Origin: Lineus longissimus
Lineage: Eukaryota > Nemertea > Pilidiophora > Heteronemertea > Lineidae
Direction: 5' to 3'
DNA length: 64,000 bases
NCBI RefSeq assembly: GCF_910592395.1
Contig: NC_088320.1
Location: 7,934,001 to 7,998,000 of the forward strand
Both the position numbers and the translations under genes were made by a program. Shown piece after piece: positions 1-10,574 of the stretch. The notes beneath the pieces were generated by a model. That model ran no database searches and was not told where the DNA came from. It saw only the letters and a program-made list of their open reading frames with translations. Each line of letters begins with the position of its first letter. The stretch's first letter is position 1.

Positions 1-2699
1 AGCATGCGACCTAACGCCGATCTATTTGTATAAAGCGATAATTGGAAGGTGTATAGTAGGAAATATCAATAAAATAATCATTCCATGTCGTCTTTTGAGG
101 GCATTTTTGATTGTAAAAAATATATGTGTACGTCACCGTAGTCTCTGCAATGATAATTTTATCAGTGCAGTCTCGCGCAAGTAGAAGTTCTTTACCTATT
201 AGTTCTTCACTTATTAGTCTCAACGTCTGGCGCAAAGCCAGACGTTTTCCATTACGATTTCACTACGATGTTTGACAAGAAGGAGCAGTGCGCGAGATAT
301 GCTAATGAGCAGACTTCCCTCGCTTGAGTTTCTGAAGAATGTTCCATATCGCGCTAAGCTCATCACTGCTGATTATGACAGGCGTGCAACGGTAGGTATC
401 TGCTCCCCAACTTCCACCCTAATACGGTACAATAAGTTACCATTTGATGGGAATGGGACAATGCCCTCACTGTGTATGGAGTCATAGGGATAAGAAGACA
501 TTATTCATTAGTGTTGGTACAAGTGATTTTGCCCAAAAAGCATGCGCATTCAAAAAACAAAATATGCAAGGTATCACGTACATGACCATGACGACGTGCA
601 GAAAGTGCACTGGCCAGTGCATACCCTATGGCGATGTACTAGTAAACATGGTAAACATGGTAAACATGAACAACATCATTATTCATCGGCAGTTCATTTT
701 ACTCCGAGCTTTTCCTGAAACATATAGCCATGATGATTAGGCCTACCATGTGCCATGACCAATAACAGCACTAGATCATGTAGATGTCAACAAGTTCACA
801 TGAACCGTATAATCCCGCATGGCGCATGTGGGGCATGCGTCTAAACCAAAGCCCCAAAATCACTTTTTTGGTCTATTTCACTTGTGTTTCCCCCGTCTCC
901 CAGTCCATAATACATTTACAGTTTACAATCCCCGATCATGGCCCAACAAAAGGTCATCGGTTGACTAAAGGAACACAACTGTTCAATGGATTTATAGTTG
1001 AATGCGATCAAACTACGTCTTTTCAATCGTGGATTGTAAATTTAACCCCATGGGCCTAGGGAAGGCCCTATAACAATACTTTCGACACAGTTATTATCTC
1101 CGCTGCCTCCACCATGTTACACACAGTGCTCACTGCTGATTCTAAAATGCGCCACCTAGTCAAAACAGGACATATGTTCTTCTAGGAATAGATCTCTTTC
1201 CAGTATTTCGTCATTCCACTATCGTCATCACCTCATCATACTTTCATTGACATTACAGGCACACATCCACAGAGAACTCTTCAAATCATCTAGTGGTTAT
1301 CCAACTAGGATTATAAAAGTAATTTCTTAGCCCCGCACAGTGGGTTTCAGTCTTGATAAAGGGGCACTATTGCTAGCAGCTAGGTAGGCAAGATAAAGTT
1401 AGCCGAAGTAGCCGATAGGGGTTTCTCACCCCTCAAAGTCGTCACAACTATTCAAGCTTGTACAAGGAATACATGCAGCCCTGACTCTAACAAGACCCAA
1501 TGGGAATGTCGCACAGTCATCTGTCAAAAACAAGACCTATGTTGTAGTATGATCTCTTGCCAATATTTAATAATTGCACTATCGTCATCACCTCATCATA
1601 CTTCATTGACATTCGTGTCCTTTGCGATCACGGCAAAGCCTCATGGAATAATGTCTTTCACCGTTGAATAATTTTTCATATTCCATGCCTACAACTTCAA
1701 TTTCTTCATATTCCATGGCTAGAAGTTCAATACTAATATAATATCCAAGATAAAGTTACAAGAAGTAGTCAATAGGGGTCTCTCACCTCTCACTGTATGT
1801 CCACACTATTCACGCTTGTACGAGGAATACATTCAATGCTGAATCTAACAACACCCAGTGCCCTTACTCTGTATATTAGTCACTGGAAGATGGCCCATTT
1901 CACTCCTTGCTTCTACTTCACCTATAGTCTCATTGCAAATGCCTCAGTTCTATGATATCACATTCACTTTCAGCTGTCATGCAACGCAACAACTGTGCTA
2001 TCTGCCATCGCACATCAACGAAGAAGTGCAGCCGCCCACATTCCACCTCACGTCTGTCCGACCAGCTGCAATCCTCGAGGACGCCCCACTGTACCACGAT
2101 TTCCCTCGCTTGAGTTTCGGAAGAATGTTCCATATCGCGCTAAGCTGACCACTGCTGACCATGACAGGCGTGCATTGGACTGGTACAGGTTGGAACTGAA
2201 CATTGAATATGCTGGTGGTGACGCTTTCTGATGAGAAGTTGGTCGTGACTGATGCAGTATCCTTGGACTTGTCCACAGCATCGTTCAATCATTGCTCTCT
2301 GAGCTGCCTTGATTCTGTACTTACCCAAATACTAAGACCAAATGCCTCTTGACTGTGCTTTAAGAGAGACTGGCGCCATGCCTAGAGATATGACTGACCC
2401 CTATTGGCAAATTTGTATGACTTTATCTTGCCTACCTAGCTGCTGCCTATAGTCTCCCTTTAACTGCGGAACACTTCAAAGTCGATAAAATGCCATGTTC
2501 CACCTTTTAATGTGTTCAGACTGCCATTTTCAAAATAATCAAGTCAGGACACTGCCTTCTCGTCTCATAATAAATTTTGCTTTCCTCAATAATAACATTT
2601 CTTCTTTTTCAATGCTTTCATCATTCCAAACTTCACCTCCTCTGACTTTTACAGGGGTACAGTCATGGCAATCAAAACCCAAATACTGAGACCAAATGC
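1..2699. other. No gene recognised; degenerate dispersed repeats
   Basis: I see no convincing coding exon here on either strand; open frames are short and have no recognisable domain. Several stretches recur within the region in direct orientation: about 308-395 resembles 2098-2175 (both contain TCGCGCTAAGCT), 1201-1260 resembles 1561-1612, 1391-1505 resembles 1748-1862, and 2326-2384 resembles 2687-2738. These look like decayed copies of one or two old interspersed repeats. The minus-strand gene described below may continue through here as intron or 3' UTR, but nothing in the sequence proves it. Confidence 0.5.
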
Positions 2700-2763
2700 C
2701 TGTTGACTGTGCTTTAAGAGAGACTGGCGCCATGCCTAGTCTCTCTTAAAGCACAGTCAACAG
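2700..2763. repeat. Perfect hairpin, 26-bp arms
   Basis: The arm at 2700-2725 is exactly the reverse complement of 2738-2763, with a 12-base loop. The left arm and loop also occur as a single direct copy at 2346-2384 with one difference near the start, so the hairpin arose when that older repeat was copied and then inverted on itself. Confidence 0.9.
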
Positions 2764-2829
2764 ACACCAACCCCCTCAGACTCAGAAACCACAAACGCCC
2801 AACCCTTCCTGCTACCTTAATACTTCTGG

Positions 2830-4232
2830 GTGAAAATGATAGTGAAGAAACGTGCCACTCCATGACAATGGTGAATATATTTTTAACTTTGACCTCAGTG
2901 ACCCTGACAGGTAGGTCAAATAACAAACCAGGGTGATATGTGATGTAGACACATCCACCTGACCATAACAATTTCATCACTCGTTACACTACAGCAATCG
3001 GCAAAAAACGATTTCCAAGATGGCCGCCTAATTAAATCTATGGCACCAAATAAATCAAAAAATGAAGAAAATGTAAGATAGAACTCAGAAAAGAAAAAAG
3101 GAAAAGATGAAAAATAAAAATATTTTTGGCTGTCCTTGACCGGGGTTTGAACTCACGACCTTTGGATTGCCACAATACGAGGAAAAACCCACAAAACATG
3201 CAATTTCGGCCATATTTGAATTCCGATCTGGCTGAAACTTGGCATACAAATAGTGGCTTCTTAGATGCATCATTACACAAAATTAAAACTCTTTACATTG
3301 AACAACGACAAAACGTACCAAGAACGGTAAAGTTTTCAACTTTGACCTCTGTGAACTTGAAAGGTGGGTCAAAACCCGTAAGATATGTGATGTATCCTTG
3401 CTGGGAGTACCTACCATGAAACTTTTATCAAAAACAAATCAGTAATAAGCGAGAAATCACACTTTTTGAGTTTTGAGTTTGGGCCCCCTGGTGGCCAAGT
3501 CAATAATCAGACCGAACCAAAATTCAGTGTAAAAGGTCAACTGACCTAGGGGGTCATTTGTTCAAAGTTTCAAGTTCATAACTGTTGCGGTTGAGAAACG
3601 TGCCATAGTTACACTCAAACGACAAATTTATGCCATTTGACCTCTGCGACCTTAAAATGTAGGTCAAATCCGAAAAATCGTGCAACATCTGAGGTAACCT
3701 TGCTAGGGGTCCTTGCCATAAAAATTTCATCAAAAACAATTTGCTAATAAGCAGGCTATTGCACTTCTTACTTTTTCTGTTTTGGCCCCCTGGTGGCAAA
3801 GTCAAGAATCAGATCAGGCTGAAATTCAGCACCAGAGGTTATCTGATATAGGGGGTTATATGTACCAAGTTTCAAGCTCATAGCTTTGGTGGTTGAGAAA
3901 CGTGCCATAGTTACACTCAAACGGCCAATTCACGCCATTTGACCTCTGCGACCTTGAAAAGTAGATCAAATTAAAAACCCGTAAGATATATGATGTATCC
4001 TTGCTATGAGTACCTACCACAAAAGTTTTATCGAAAACAAGTCACTAATAAGCGAGATATCACACTTTTTAGATATCCACATTTGGCCCCCTGGTGGCCA
4101 AGTAGAGAATCAGATCGGACAGAAATTTAGTGTCACGGGTCATCTGACCTAGGGGGTCATGTGTACAAAGTTTTAAGTTCATAGGCCTAGCGGTTAAAAA
4201 ACGTGCCACTGTTTTTGAACTAGGATACGACG

Positions 4233-4285
<53 letters not shown>

Positions 4286-4335
4286 ACGACGGACACTGCG
4301 GTATCGTATAGACTCCCCTACGGTGAGCCAAAAAG
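2830..4335 (+). mobile_element. F2-family element, 5'-truncated variant with ~300-bp internal repeats
   Basis: The block has about 300-bp direct repeats. Each unit carries the phrases TTTGACCTCTGTGACCTTGA, GGTCAAATC, CCTTGCT..GAGTACC and GGCCCCCTGGTGGCCAAGT (near 3480, 3783 and 4085). It ends in a (GAC)n tract, then CACTGCGGTATCGTATAGAC and a terminal stem with one mismatch (CTCCCC/GGTGAG) before AAAAAG. The same tail ends the F2 copy at 43.9 kb. The usual 5' end (TGAAAYGGCCAGG) is absent, so the copy is truncated or diverged on the left. No protein is encoded. Confidence 0.7.
4228..4292. repeat. (GAC/ACG)n microsatellite
   Basis: A nearly pure trinucleotide run of about 20 units inside the 3' part of the F2 variant. 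It gives poly-Arg, poly-Asp or poly-Ser reading frames that are artefacts. The same tract recurs in the F2 copies near 30.95, 43.88, 52.53 and 54.69 kb, with different lengths. Confidence 0.95.
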
Positions 4336-4567
4336 AATTGATATGATACCTGTACATGTAGAATCGAGGTGACTATATTATAAATCTTGCCGAGGAATAG
4401 AAAAACAGTTTTTTTTTAAAAATTTATTTCTGATGGTACAGTGTACAGTTGGTGCAACTATTTACAAAGGTGCTTGGAAAGAAATGTTTTTACTCTTTTA
4501 TAAGACAATAATAGCAGGCTTTGAACTCGCACATGCTCGGTAGTGAAAGGGTTTTGCTGAGCCTTAC

Positions 4568-4693
4568 CGACTGAGCATGAGGTGGGTCCTTCCCATCCTG
4601 GCTTACAGGTACACTTTGGTTTTGTTGCATCATTCGGGTCGACAGCACACGTGGCTCCGTTCTTACACAGGGAAATCAATGGGTCGCACGGAC
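4568..4693 (-). CDS. EGF-like domain exon of the minus-strand FN3/Ig/EGF gene
   Basis: A 126-nt exon of 42 codons, preceded by a TTTCAG acceptor (just above 4693) and followed by a GTAAGG donor (4567 down). It is phase 1 at both ends. The peptide has the six cysteines of an EGF module in the order C-x6-C-x5-C-x11-C-x-C-x9-C, with the diagnostic CKPGWEG stretch between the last cysteines. EGF modules are typically extracellular and disulphide-bonded. It follows the Ig exon downstream in the gene and is the last exon I can recognise on the left. The rest of the gene (other EGFs, a membrane segment or the stop codon) is not visible. An isolated pseudo-exon is possible, but intact splice sites and phase match the other exons. 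Confidence 0.85.
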
Positions 4694-4750
4694 CTGAAAG
4701 ACCAGAGAAATATGGTTGAAGGCGAATCAGATTCACTTACCAAACAAAAC

Positions 4751-4930
4751 AATTTTAACTACAAATCCAGATGGCAGCACCAGTACTAAAAGGTACACTT
4801 CCAGTGCATTTTCCATTAAAATTAAGTTTTGTTGATTTTCAATTTTAACTACAAATCCAGATGGCAGCACCAGTACTAAAAGGTACACTTCCAGTGCATT
4901 TTCCATTAAAATTAAGTTTTGTTGATTTTC
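4751..4930. repeat. Exact 90-bp tandem duplication
   Basis: Positions 4751-4840 are repeated without visible change at 4841-4930, in the intron between the EGF and Ig exons. The lack of differences indicates a recent event, or an assembly artefact. Confidence 0.9.
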
Positions 4931-5406
4931 TCCTTTAAACTCATCAAAATAGAATTAAGGACCAATAAAACAACATTTTTGGTGCTATTTTCCCATGTAG
5001 AGTAATTAAGGGATGAAATATTCAAATAATCATTGAACCGGGAAACGGCTTTCTCATGATCCACTTGCCTGCAGGGCCCCCTATTGGCAAGTTTTTGTTG
5101 TGCAGGGCCCTCATTGAGAACATCACAAGTTGGAAGGGCAGTAGTGACACGTTTGAATACAGCTGACAGGAAAAATTTTGCATGCAGGATATTTGCACGA
5201 ATTTCGCGAGTAATCGTACATAATGTACATATACTGCCATATTTACAGTCCAAATCACAACTGACATCTCATCTGCCTCCCATCAAAAACACGTAACTTA
5301 CGCGTTACTTTCACGTAGGTTGCGCAGGTGACTTGAAAGTTCCACGCTGCACACGCAAAACGTGTCAGTCGAGTACCATTTATACAGCTCAGTGAAAGCA
5401 ATGACT
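4931..5406. other. Intronic sequence, nothing recognised
   Basis: Intron between the EGF and Ig exons. Open frames on the minus strand are short, have no domain, and lack matching splice sites. I see no clear repeat. Confidence 0.5.
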
Positions 5407-5635
5407 ATATGTGACTCGCTCTACCAAAACTAGGCGCTTGTCGCATCTGAACTTGACAGGTTGATACGGACTTGTTGTTCATTTCCCTATTGTAGACCTT
5501 TTGTGAAATCTATTACAAACTGATTTGGTTACATTTCACCAAAGGTCTACAATAGGGAAATGAACAACAAGTCCGTATCAACCTGTCAAGTTCAGATGCG
5601 ACAAGCGCCTAGTTTTGGTAGAGCGGGTCACATAT
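5407..5635. mobile_element. Foldback MITE with ~100-bp inverted arms
   Basis: The sequence from ATATGTGACTCGCTCTACC (5407) reads inward and is mirrored by GGTAGAGCGGGTCACATAT ending at 5635. The arms are near perfect over about 100 bases, with a spacer of about 30 bases centred near 5520. No protein is encoded. A related, more diverged copy sits 370 bases away at 6006-6194. Confidence 0.85.
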
Positions 5636-5636
5636 C

Positions 5637-5790
5637 TTAATAATAATAATAAAGTTAAATTTATAAAGCGCTGTTTCCATTTGAAAATGTTCAAAAGCGC
5701 TCTCCACTATAGTTGACAGTCATTAGTTGCGTGAGAAATGTTTTCTGAAAAGCTCAGTTTTTAGAGCCTCAGTTCTTAATCGCCATGGTT
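5637..5790 (-). mobile_element. 3' tail of a non-LTR retrotransposon or SINE
   Basis: Read on the minus strand, the segment ends with AGCGCTTTATAAATTT followed by (ATT)n. This is a common 3' terminus of CR1/L2-like LINEs and their SINEs in invertebrates, and a similar GCGCTATATAAAT end is at 62.2 kb. No coding part is left. Confidence 0.55.
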
Positions 5791-6005
5791 GGGTTATTCG
5801 TAATCCTGTCTACTTAACAACTTTTCTCTCACGGAACTGGGGTAAAATATGAGTCCTCTGTGATGATTTGATCACAAGATTTCGGTGCAACAATTGTGGC
5901 GACGACAAGGCACTGCAGATGAGGTTCGAGTGGTGGCGAAACAAACGCGACTTAAGGGATGTTAATTGTGATTTGGACTGTAGATACGCCATGGGAGAGC
6001 CATTT

Positions 6006-6194
6006 GTGACCCGCCATGGCAAAATAAGTCGCATGTCGCTCCGAGCTTGACAGGTTGAGACGGACTGGTTGTTCATTTCACTCTTGTCTGCCTTTTGTGA
6101 AATCTGAGTATATTAATTTCTTCTATTATGTCCTGGTATCATTTTAGGCTCATCTTCTGTGCGACATGCAACTCATTTTGCCATGGTGGGTCAC
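6006..6194. mobile_element. Second, diverged copy of the 5.4-kb MITE family
   Basis: It begins GTGACCCGCCATGGCAAAAT and ends ATTTTGCCATGGTGGGTCAC, which are inverted repeats of each other. The inner part (CTTGACAGGTTGA, TTGTTCATTTC, CCTTTTGTGAAATCT) matches the left arm of the element at 5407-5635. Only one arm of the inner palindrome is retained. Confidence 0.7.
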
Positions 6195-6325
6195 ACTTTA
6201 CAAGAAAACTATTTGGGGACTTGGATTTCAGGAATACCAGATGAACCTAGACTGGGAACAACATGCCCAGAGTTTAGGATCTTATTTCTCAGGGGTGTAG
6301 AAATAAGTATCTATCTTCAACTCAC

Positions 6326-6586
6326 CGACCACTTTTATGGTCAACTTGTCACTTTCTGTGCTGCCGCCTGTGTTAATGGCCTTGCAGGAATATTCCCCAT
6401 CAACAGTCATCTGTGTTGAAAAATCAGCTCCCTTGTTCCCAGTTGACGATTGTTTGACTGTGCCCTTGTACCATTCGTATGAAACCACTACTCCAAGTGC
6501 CTTGCATGTCAGTGTCACAGTTGAACCAGTGATAGCATAGTCACCAACTAGCAACTTTTGCTTTGTAATTGTCGGTTTATTCGGTG
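6326..6586 (-). CDS. Immunoglobulin-like domain exon
   Basis: A 261-nt exon (87 codons), TTTCAG acceptor above 6586, GTGAGT donor from 6325 down, phase 1 at both ends. The peptide begins APNKPTITKQ (with a G from the previous exon). It shows the Ig pattern: B-strand cysteine in VTLTCKA, the tryptophan of YEWYKG, the F-strand DGEYSCKA with the partner cysteine, and a final G-strand KLTIKVVG. This fits an I-set or C2-like extracellular Ig domain used for binding or spacing. It lies between the FN3 block and the EGF exon. The FN3-Ig-EGF mix is typical of adhesion proteins and receptors, but the specific family cannot be named from these domains. Confidence 0.9.
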
Positions 6587-6732
6587 CTGAAAGAAGAATT
6601 TATTCACATCGTCAAATTTTCACATGGACTAAAATTTAAAGGAATCGATTAAAGTGAACTGGGGGTATTGGCTGTCTCACTAAAACCGTGTGGGTGGAGC
6701 TAAAGCATGTCAAGTAGATCAAAACCAAGCTG

Positions 6733-7459
6733 GAGGATGGTTCTGTAAAGGTCAAAAGGGTCAAAGGGTCAAAAGGGTCCAAAGGGTCATAGGGTCAAAG
6801 GGTCAAAAGGGTCACAGGGTCAAAAGGGTCAAATAGGGTCAAAAGGTCAAAGGGGTCAAAAGGGTCAAAAGGGTCAAAGGGTCAAAGGGGTCAAAAGGGT
6901 CAAAGGGTCAAAAGGGTCAAAAGGGTCAAAAGGGTCAAAAGGGTCAAAAGGGTCACAGGGTCAAAAGGGTCAAAAGGGTCATAAGGCAAAAGTCAATGTA
7001 AAGAACCAAAAAGCAGACTAACCAGTAGCGAATGTCTCGGTCTTCGCCGCGCCCTTTGTTCTCATAACAGTAATAGTATATAGGGTGCCAGGGGTTAAAC
7101 TGGACAATATTGTTAGCGAGGATGGTTCTGTAAAGGTCAAAAGGGTCAAAGGGTCAAAAGGGTCCAAAGGGTCATAGGGTCAAAGGGTCAAAAGGGTCAC
7201 AGGGTCAAAAGGGTCAAATTGGGTCAAAAGGTCAAAGGGGTCAAAAGGGTCAAAAGGGTCAAAGGGTCAAAGGGGTCAAAAGGGTCAAAGGGTCAAAAGG
7301 GTCAAAAGGGTCAAAAGGGTCAAAAGGCAAAAGTCAATGTAAAGAACCAAAAAGCAGACTAACCAGTAGCGAATGTCTCGGTCTTCGCCGCGCCCTTTGT
7401 TCTCATAACAGTAATAGTATATAGGGTGCCAGGGGTTAAACTGGACAATATTGTTAGCG
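6733..7459. repeat. Duplicated segment with GGGTCAAA minisatellites
   Basis: A segment starting AGGATGGTTCTGTAAAGGTC (6733) and ending at TATTGTTAGCG is present twice: 6733-7120 and 7121-7459. Each copy has a minisatellite of 8-9-base units (GGGTCAAA or GGGTCAAAA; 6750-6988 and 7136-7327) and then a 100-bp piece of a dead FN3 exon. The second copy is followed by 19 consecutive G (7459-7477). Confidence 0.9.
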
Positions 7460-7640
7460 GGGGGGGGGGGGGGGGGGTCAACAGCTATAAGAACATTTGG
7501 CATGTCGGCCTTGGCATTATCAGCAGTTGGAGAAATGGCGATCTCATAGCTCGTGAAACTCCTACTTGACTTGGTCCATGCAACTTGCTCCTGTCATTGT
7601 TATAGAATTGACAGTCGGGACAGAGGCAAGTTTTCAACAC
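7020..7640 (-). pseudogene. Dead FN3 exon (type B), broken and partly duplicated
   Basis: The 5' half (about 7482-7630) and 3' half (7361-7459, repeated at 7020-7119) align to the intact type-B FN3 exons at 8514 and 9147. Recognisable pieces are FTSYEIAISPTADNAK and SSLTPGTLYTITV. It is broken in several ways. The acceptor AG is missing where the exon should start. There is a one-base frameshift before the VAWTK motif. The middle is replaced by a poly-G tract, and the 3' half was duplicated together with the GGGTCA minisatellite. It should be skipped in splicing; because neighbouring exons are all phase 1-1, the frame survives. Confidence 0.8.
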
Positions 7641-7860
7641 CATGGTGGACAAGCAGGCTTCGTCAGCTTGCACTCAGGTCGAATCTCAGAGATCACCTGA
7701 ACTAGGGGTAAGGCTTGCATGCAGGGAAAGTCATTAGTCCTCGCGATTAAAAAATTCACCACTCATTTTTACAAAAGGTCGTGACACCAATGAGGGAAAG
7801 ACATTACAAAATAAATACAACAAGAACAATACACATGCCTTATATGGTTATTTATCTTAC

Positions 7861-8133
7861 CTGTGGTGAATGTCTTTGTCTTGGCAGGCCCCTCAACCCC
7901 TCCCAGGACTGTTACAACCCTTGCAGTGTATGCGGTCCCGGCTTGTAAAGCTGTTGTAACTGCCTGAGTGGCTGTTTTAGCCAGAGTCTGAGAGCCAAGG
8001 ACTGCTCCACCTGCTGTTGGTGTAAAAGCGACTTTTAAGCTGTCGAATGACCCTGTTGTTGTTGTCCATTTCACAGTTACTCCCGTTGTTGTAAACGCAT
8101 CCACTGTTAAATCTGATGCTAGGGCTGGTGGCA
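7861..8133 (-). CDS. FN3 domain exon, type A, most downstream intact copy
   Basis: A 273-nt exon (91 codons), TTTGCAG acceptor, GTAAGA donor, phase 1-1. The peptide has FN3 hallmarks: VPPALASDLTVD at the start, the core tryptophan in TVKWT, and LQAGTAYTARVVTV with the leucine and tyrosine-corner residue. There are no cysteines or RGD. It is the most diverged type-A copy (SFDSLKVAFTPTAGG, LAKTATQAV), and unlike its relatives its donor follows ..TTG rather than ..TTC. It precedes the dead exon and the Ig exon, so its last base (G) completes an alanine codon of the Ig exon. Confidence 0.92.
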
Positions 8134-8513
8134 CTGCAAAGATAAAAGACATATAAACAGATCAGATACATGTACACAGCTATTAGCATGCACCCATGCT
8201 AGGGCTGGTGGCACTGCAAAGATAAAAAAGACATAAACAGATCAGATACATGTACACAGCCAATTAGCATGCACCCATGCTAGGGCTGGTGGCACTGCAA
8301 AGATAAAAGACACAAACAGATCAGATACATGTACATAGCCATTAGCAACCGTTTCGGAAAAAATCGAGTGGATTTGGAAAAACAGAAATGACAGTACCTC
8401 AGATCTGATCTTGACTTATAAGAAGATTTATTTACTGCAAATCAATACAGTCACAGCAACTATCAGGAGATGCTATTATTATTGGACTGTACCAAATGAA
8501 GAGAGGTTCTTAC
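8134..8513 (-). repeat. Decoy splice-acceptor tandem repeat and intron
   Basis: Upstream (minus sense) of the 7861 exon, an 80-81-bp unit recurs at 8214 and 8294. Each unit contains CTTTTATCTTTGCAG followed by the first 16 or so bases of the FN3 exon (TGCCACCAGCCCTAGCAT), then diverges. The first decoys lie about 80 nt from the true acceptor, so their use would shift the frame here. The rest of the intron shows nothing else. Confidence 0.8.
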
Positions 8514-8795
8514 ATGTGGTGAAAGTCTTGGTCTTTGCTACACCCTTCGTTGTTCCAGCAACTGTCTGGACAGTAACAGTATATAGGGTGCCAGGGGTTA
8601 AACTGGAGAGTGTTGTCTTTGGAGGAATCACTGATTGCAGAACACTTGGCGTATCCACCTTGGCACCATTAGCAGTTGGAGAAATGCTGATATCATAGCT
8701 GGTAAAAGGTCCAGGACTTGGTTTGGTCCATTCAACTGTTGCTCCATTTGGAGTTATTAGAGAAATTGTCAGGTCAACAGCAATGTCTGGAGGCA
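8514..8795 (-). CDS. FN3 domain exon, type B copy 2
   Basis: A 282-nt exon (94 codons), CTTTCAG acceptor, GTAAGA donor, phase 1-1. The core residues are ATVEWTKPSPGPFTSYDI and LSSLTPGTLYTVTV. Type B shares the FN3 fold pattern with type A but little detailed sequence, so the two types separated before the recent type-A amplification. Its closest relative is the next exon (9147), including identical intron borders (ACTTTCAG, ATGTAAGA), so the pair arose by tandem duplication. Confidence 0.92.
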
Positions 8796-9146
8796 CTGAA
8801 AGTACAAAACAGGAGAATATGTCCAATTTATGCGGACATGGCGTACCAGTTATAAAGAAGGCTCATTACCAGAAGAAGATAATTTAAATTATGATGAGCC
8901 TCTGCCTCAACACTTTTAGAGCCATTCAACATGAACCTAACATCCCATTTCTGGCCAAAAATTACTGCCATCCATCCAGTTGCTTATTAGTTGAAGGAGT
9001 TCCAATTGCTTAAGGATTTCAAGTTCTAGCCAAAATGGTGGCACCTGTGGTCAACTCTTAAATTCAGAGAATACAGCCCTCAGAGAACTATCCAATCCCT
9101 AATTGAGAAAAAAACAAGACATATAAATTGGAAGAGATGTTCTTAC
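8796..9146. other. Intron between the two type-B FN3 exons
   Basis: About 350 bases of AT-rich intron. I see no repeat or additional exon. Confidence 0.6.
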
Positions 9147-9428
9147 ATGTGGTGAAAGACTTGGTCTTTGTAGCCCCCTTCGTTGTTCCAACAACTGTCC
9201 TGACAACTACACTATATTGCACATTTGGTGTCAAACTTGATAATGTTGTTGTCGGTGGATCGACAGATTGCAGAACACTAGGTGAATCCACCGTGGCACC
9301 ATTATCCGTTGGAGAAATGGTGATATCGTAGCTAGTAAAAGTTCCAGGACTTGGTTTGGTCCATTCAACTTTTGCTGTAGTCGCCGTTATTAGAGAAATT
9401 GTCAGGTCAGCTGGAATGTCTGGAGGCA
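9147..9428 (-). CDS. FN3 domain exon, type B copy 1
   Basis: A 282-nt exon, 94 codons, phase 1-1, CTTTCAG acceptor and GTAAGA donor. Motifs are AKVEWTKPSPGTFTSYDI, SPSVLQSVDPPTTTLSSL and QYSVVVRTVVG. It differs from the 8514 exon at scattered positions, consistent with an older duplication than that of the type-A exons. An F2-element 5' fragment begins 15 bases upstream of the acceptor, at 9443. Confidence 0.92.
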
Positions 9429-9442
9429 CTGAAAGTACAAAA

Positions 9443-9535
9443 TGAAAAGGCCAGGGGCCATTGTGCTCACCATTAGATGGTTAGATTTATCCATGATATC
9501 ACATTGGTGGCAATCAGACAAGTATATGTAGTTAA
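9443..9535 (+). mobile_element. 5' fragment of an F2 element
   Basis: It begins TGAAAAGGCCAGGGGCC right after GTACAAAA. In the sister intron at 8810 GTACAAAA is followed by unrelated sequence, so this is a junction. The fragment passes through ATTGTGCTCACC and the F2-type phrase TGATATCACATTGGTGGCAA. The rest of the element is missing. Confidence 0.65.
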
Positions 9536-10574
9536 TGCGCAACAATTGCATTTTCAACCCTTTGAACACTGAGCTCTGGCGGGTATTTTTGGGTCTTTTC
9601 AAAAAGAAATAAAAAAAAGCTAAGAGGAGGTACACGTAGCTTCATAAAGTAAACTTTACTGTATTCATCTATTTTCCTGCTTCTAGATAGAATATCTAAA
9701 AACTTTTCTAACTCCGTTCCCATGGGCAAGGGTCTTTTTCAGCACCCCTAGGACCCCCCCCCCCCCCCCCACTTGGCACCCGCTTGGAAACAAATGAAAT
9801 AATATCACTATATTAATAGCTATAATAGCTGTAGACTTGGTACATATCTTATTTTCTTGCTTGTGTCGTGACTAAGTCATCTGAGCGGCAATAAGACTGG
9901 CCACTTACAGAGAAGGTCCTGCTAAGACTTGGGCAGGAAACACTTTAAACTACCTAGTATTTACGACCAGAAACAATTGACTTCCATACACTGTCCTTAT
10001 TTACAATATCGTACTTCAAACTTCCATTTACAAGCAAGCATTACGTCGTCATATCATCACACAACTCAGTTCTTATATTTACAACCTCAAACTTCTGTCA
10101 CAACCGTGATTTACGCACTATAAACCTCAGACTCAATCGCAACAGGATATTCATTCTCTCAGAATATTCTATGTCCACAACGTAGGACCCTTATTAAATG
10201 ATGAGTGAACAAAGTGTTCACACAGAGAAGTTTGTCTCAAAGAGGTGCAGCGCTATAACTTACACAACTGAGAAGACGAAACCCAATGTCAGTGCAGCGC
10301 TATAACTTACACATTCTAAGGGGGATAGATGAGTACAGCGCAATAACTTAAACTCGGAAGAGAGAGTTGAGTGCACAGCTCGAGGCTTGCCACACTCCAG
10401 AATCTAACTGAAAACACCAGTTTATATACACGTCCAACAGTGTAAGAACACAATAAAATCAATACAAAGGGAGTGAACATCTCAAGTAGTCATCAATATC
10501 ATTATCTGAAGTCCAAGGAAAAAATTGGTGATGACCTAGTCATCAAAAAGGCAAAAAAGGTTTAGCATACGTAC
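9536..10574. repeat. Duplicated intron module with poly-C tract
   Basis: This block of about 1 kb recurs at about 12.37-13.33, 17.85-18.92, 22.23-23.21, 26.37-27.40, 31.72-32.75 and 37.0-38.04 kb. Landmarks are GCTAAGAGGAGGTACATGTA, a run of 13-20 C, CTTGGCACCCGCTTGGAAAC, the phrase CAGCGCTATAACTTACAC twice, and TGACCTAGTCATCAAAAAGG next to the FN3 donor. Short open frames in it recur only because the DNA is copied. No function is visible apart from being part of the duplicated exon module. Confidence 0.85.

Noticed and set aside
4069-4296. Arginine-rich 75-codon minus-strand frame
   Set aside because: Microsatellite translation at the end of an F2 variant.
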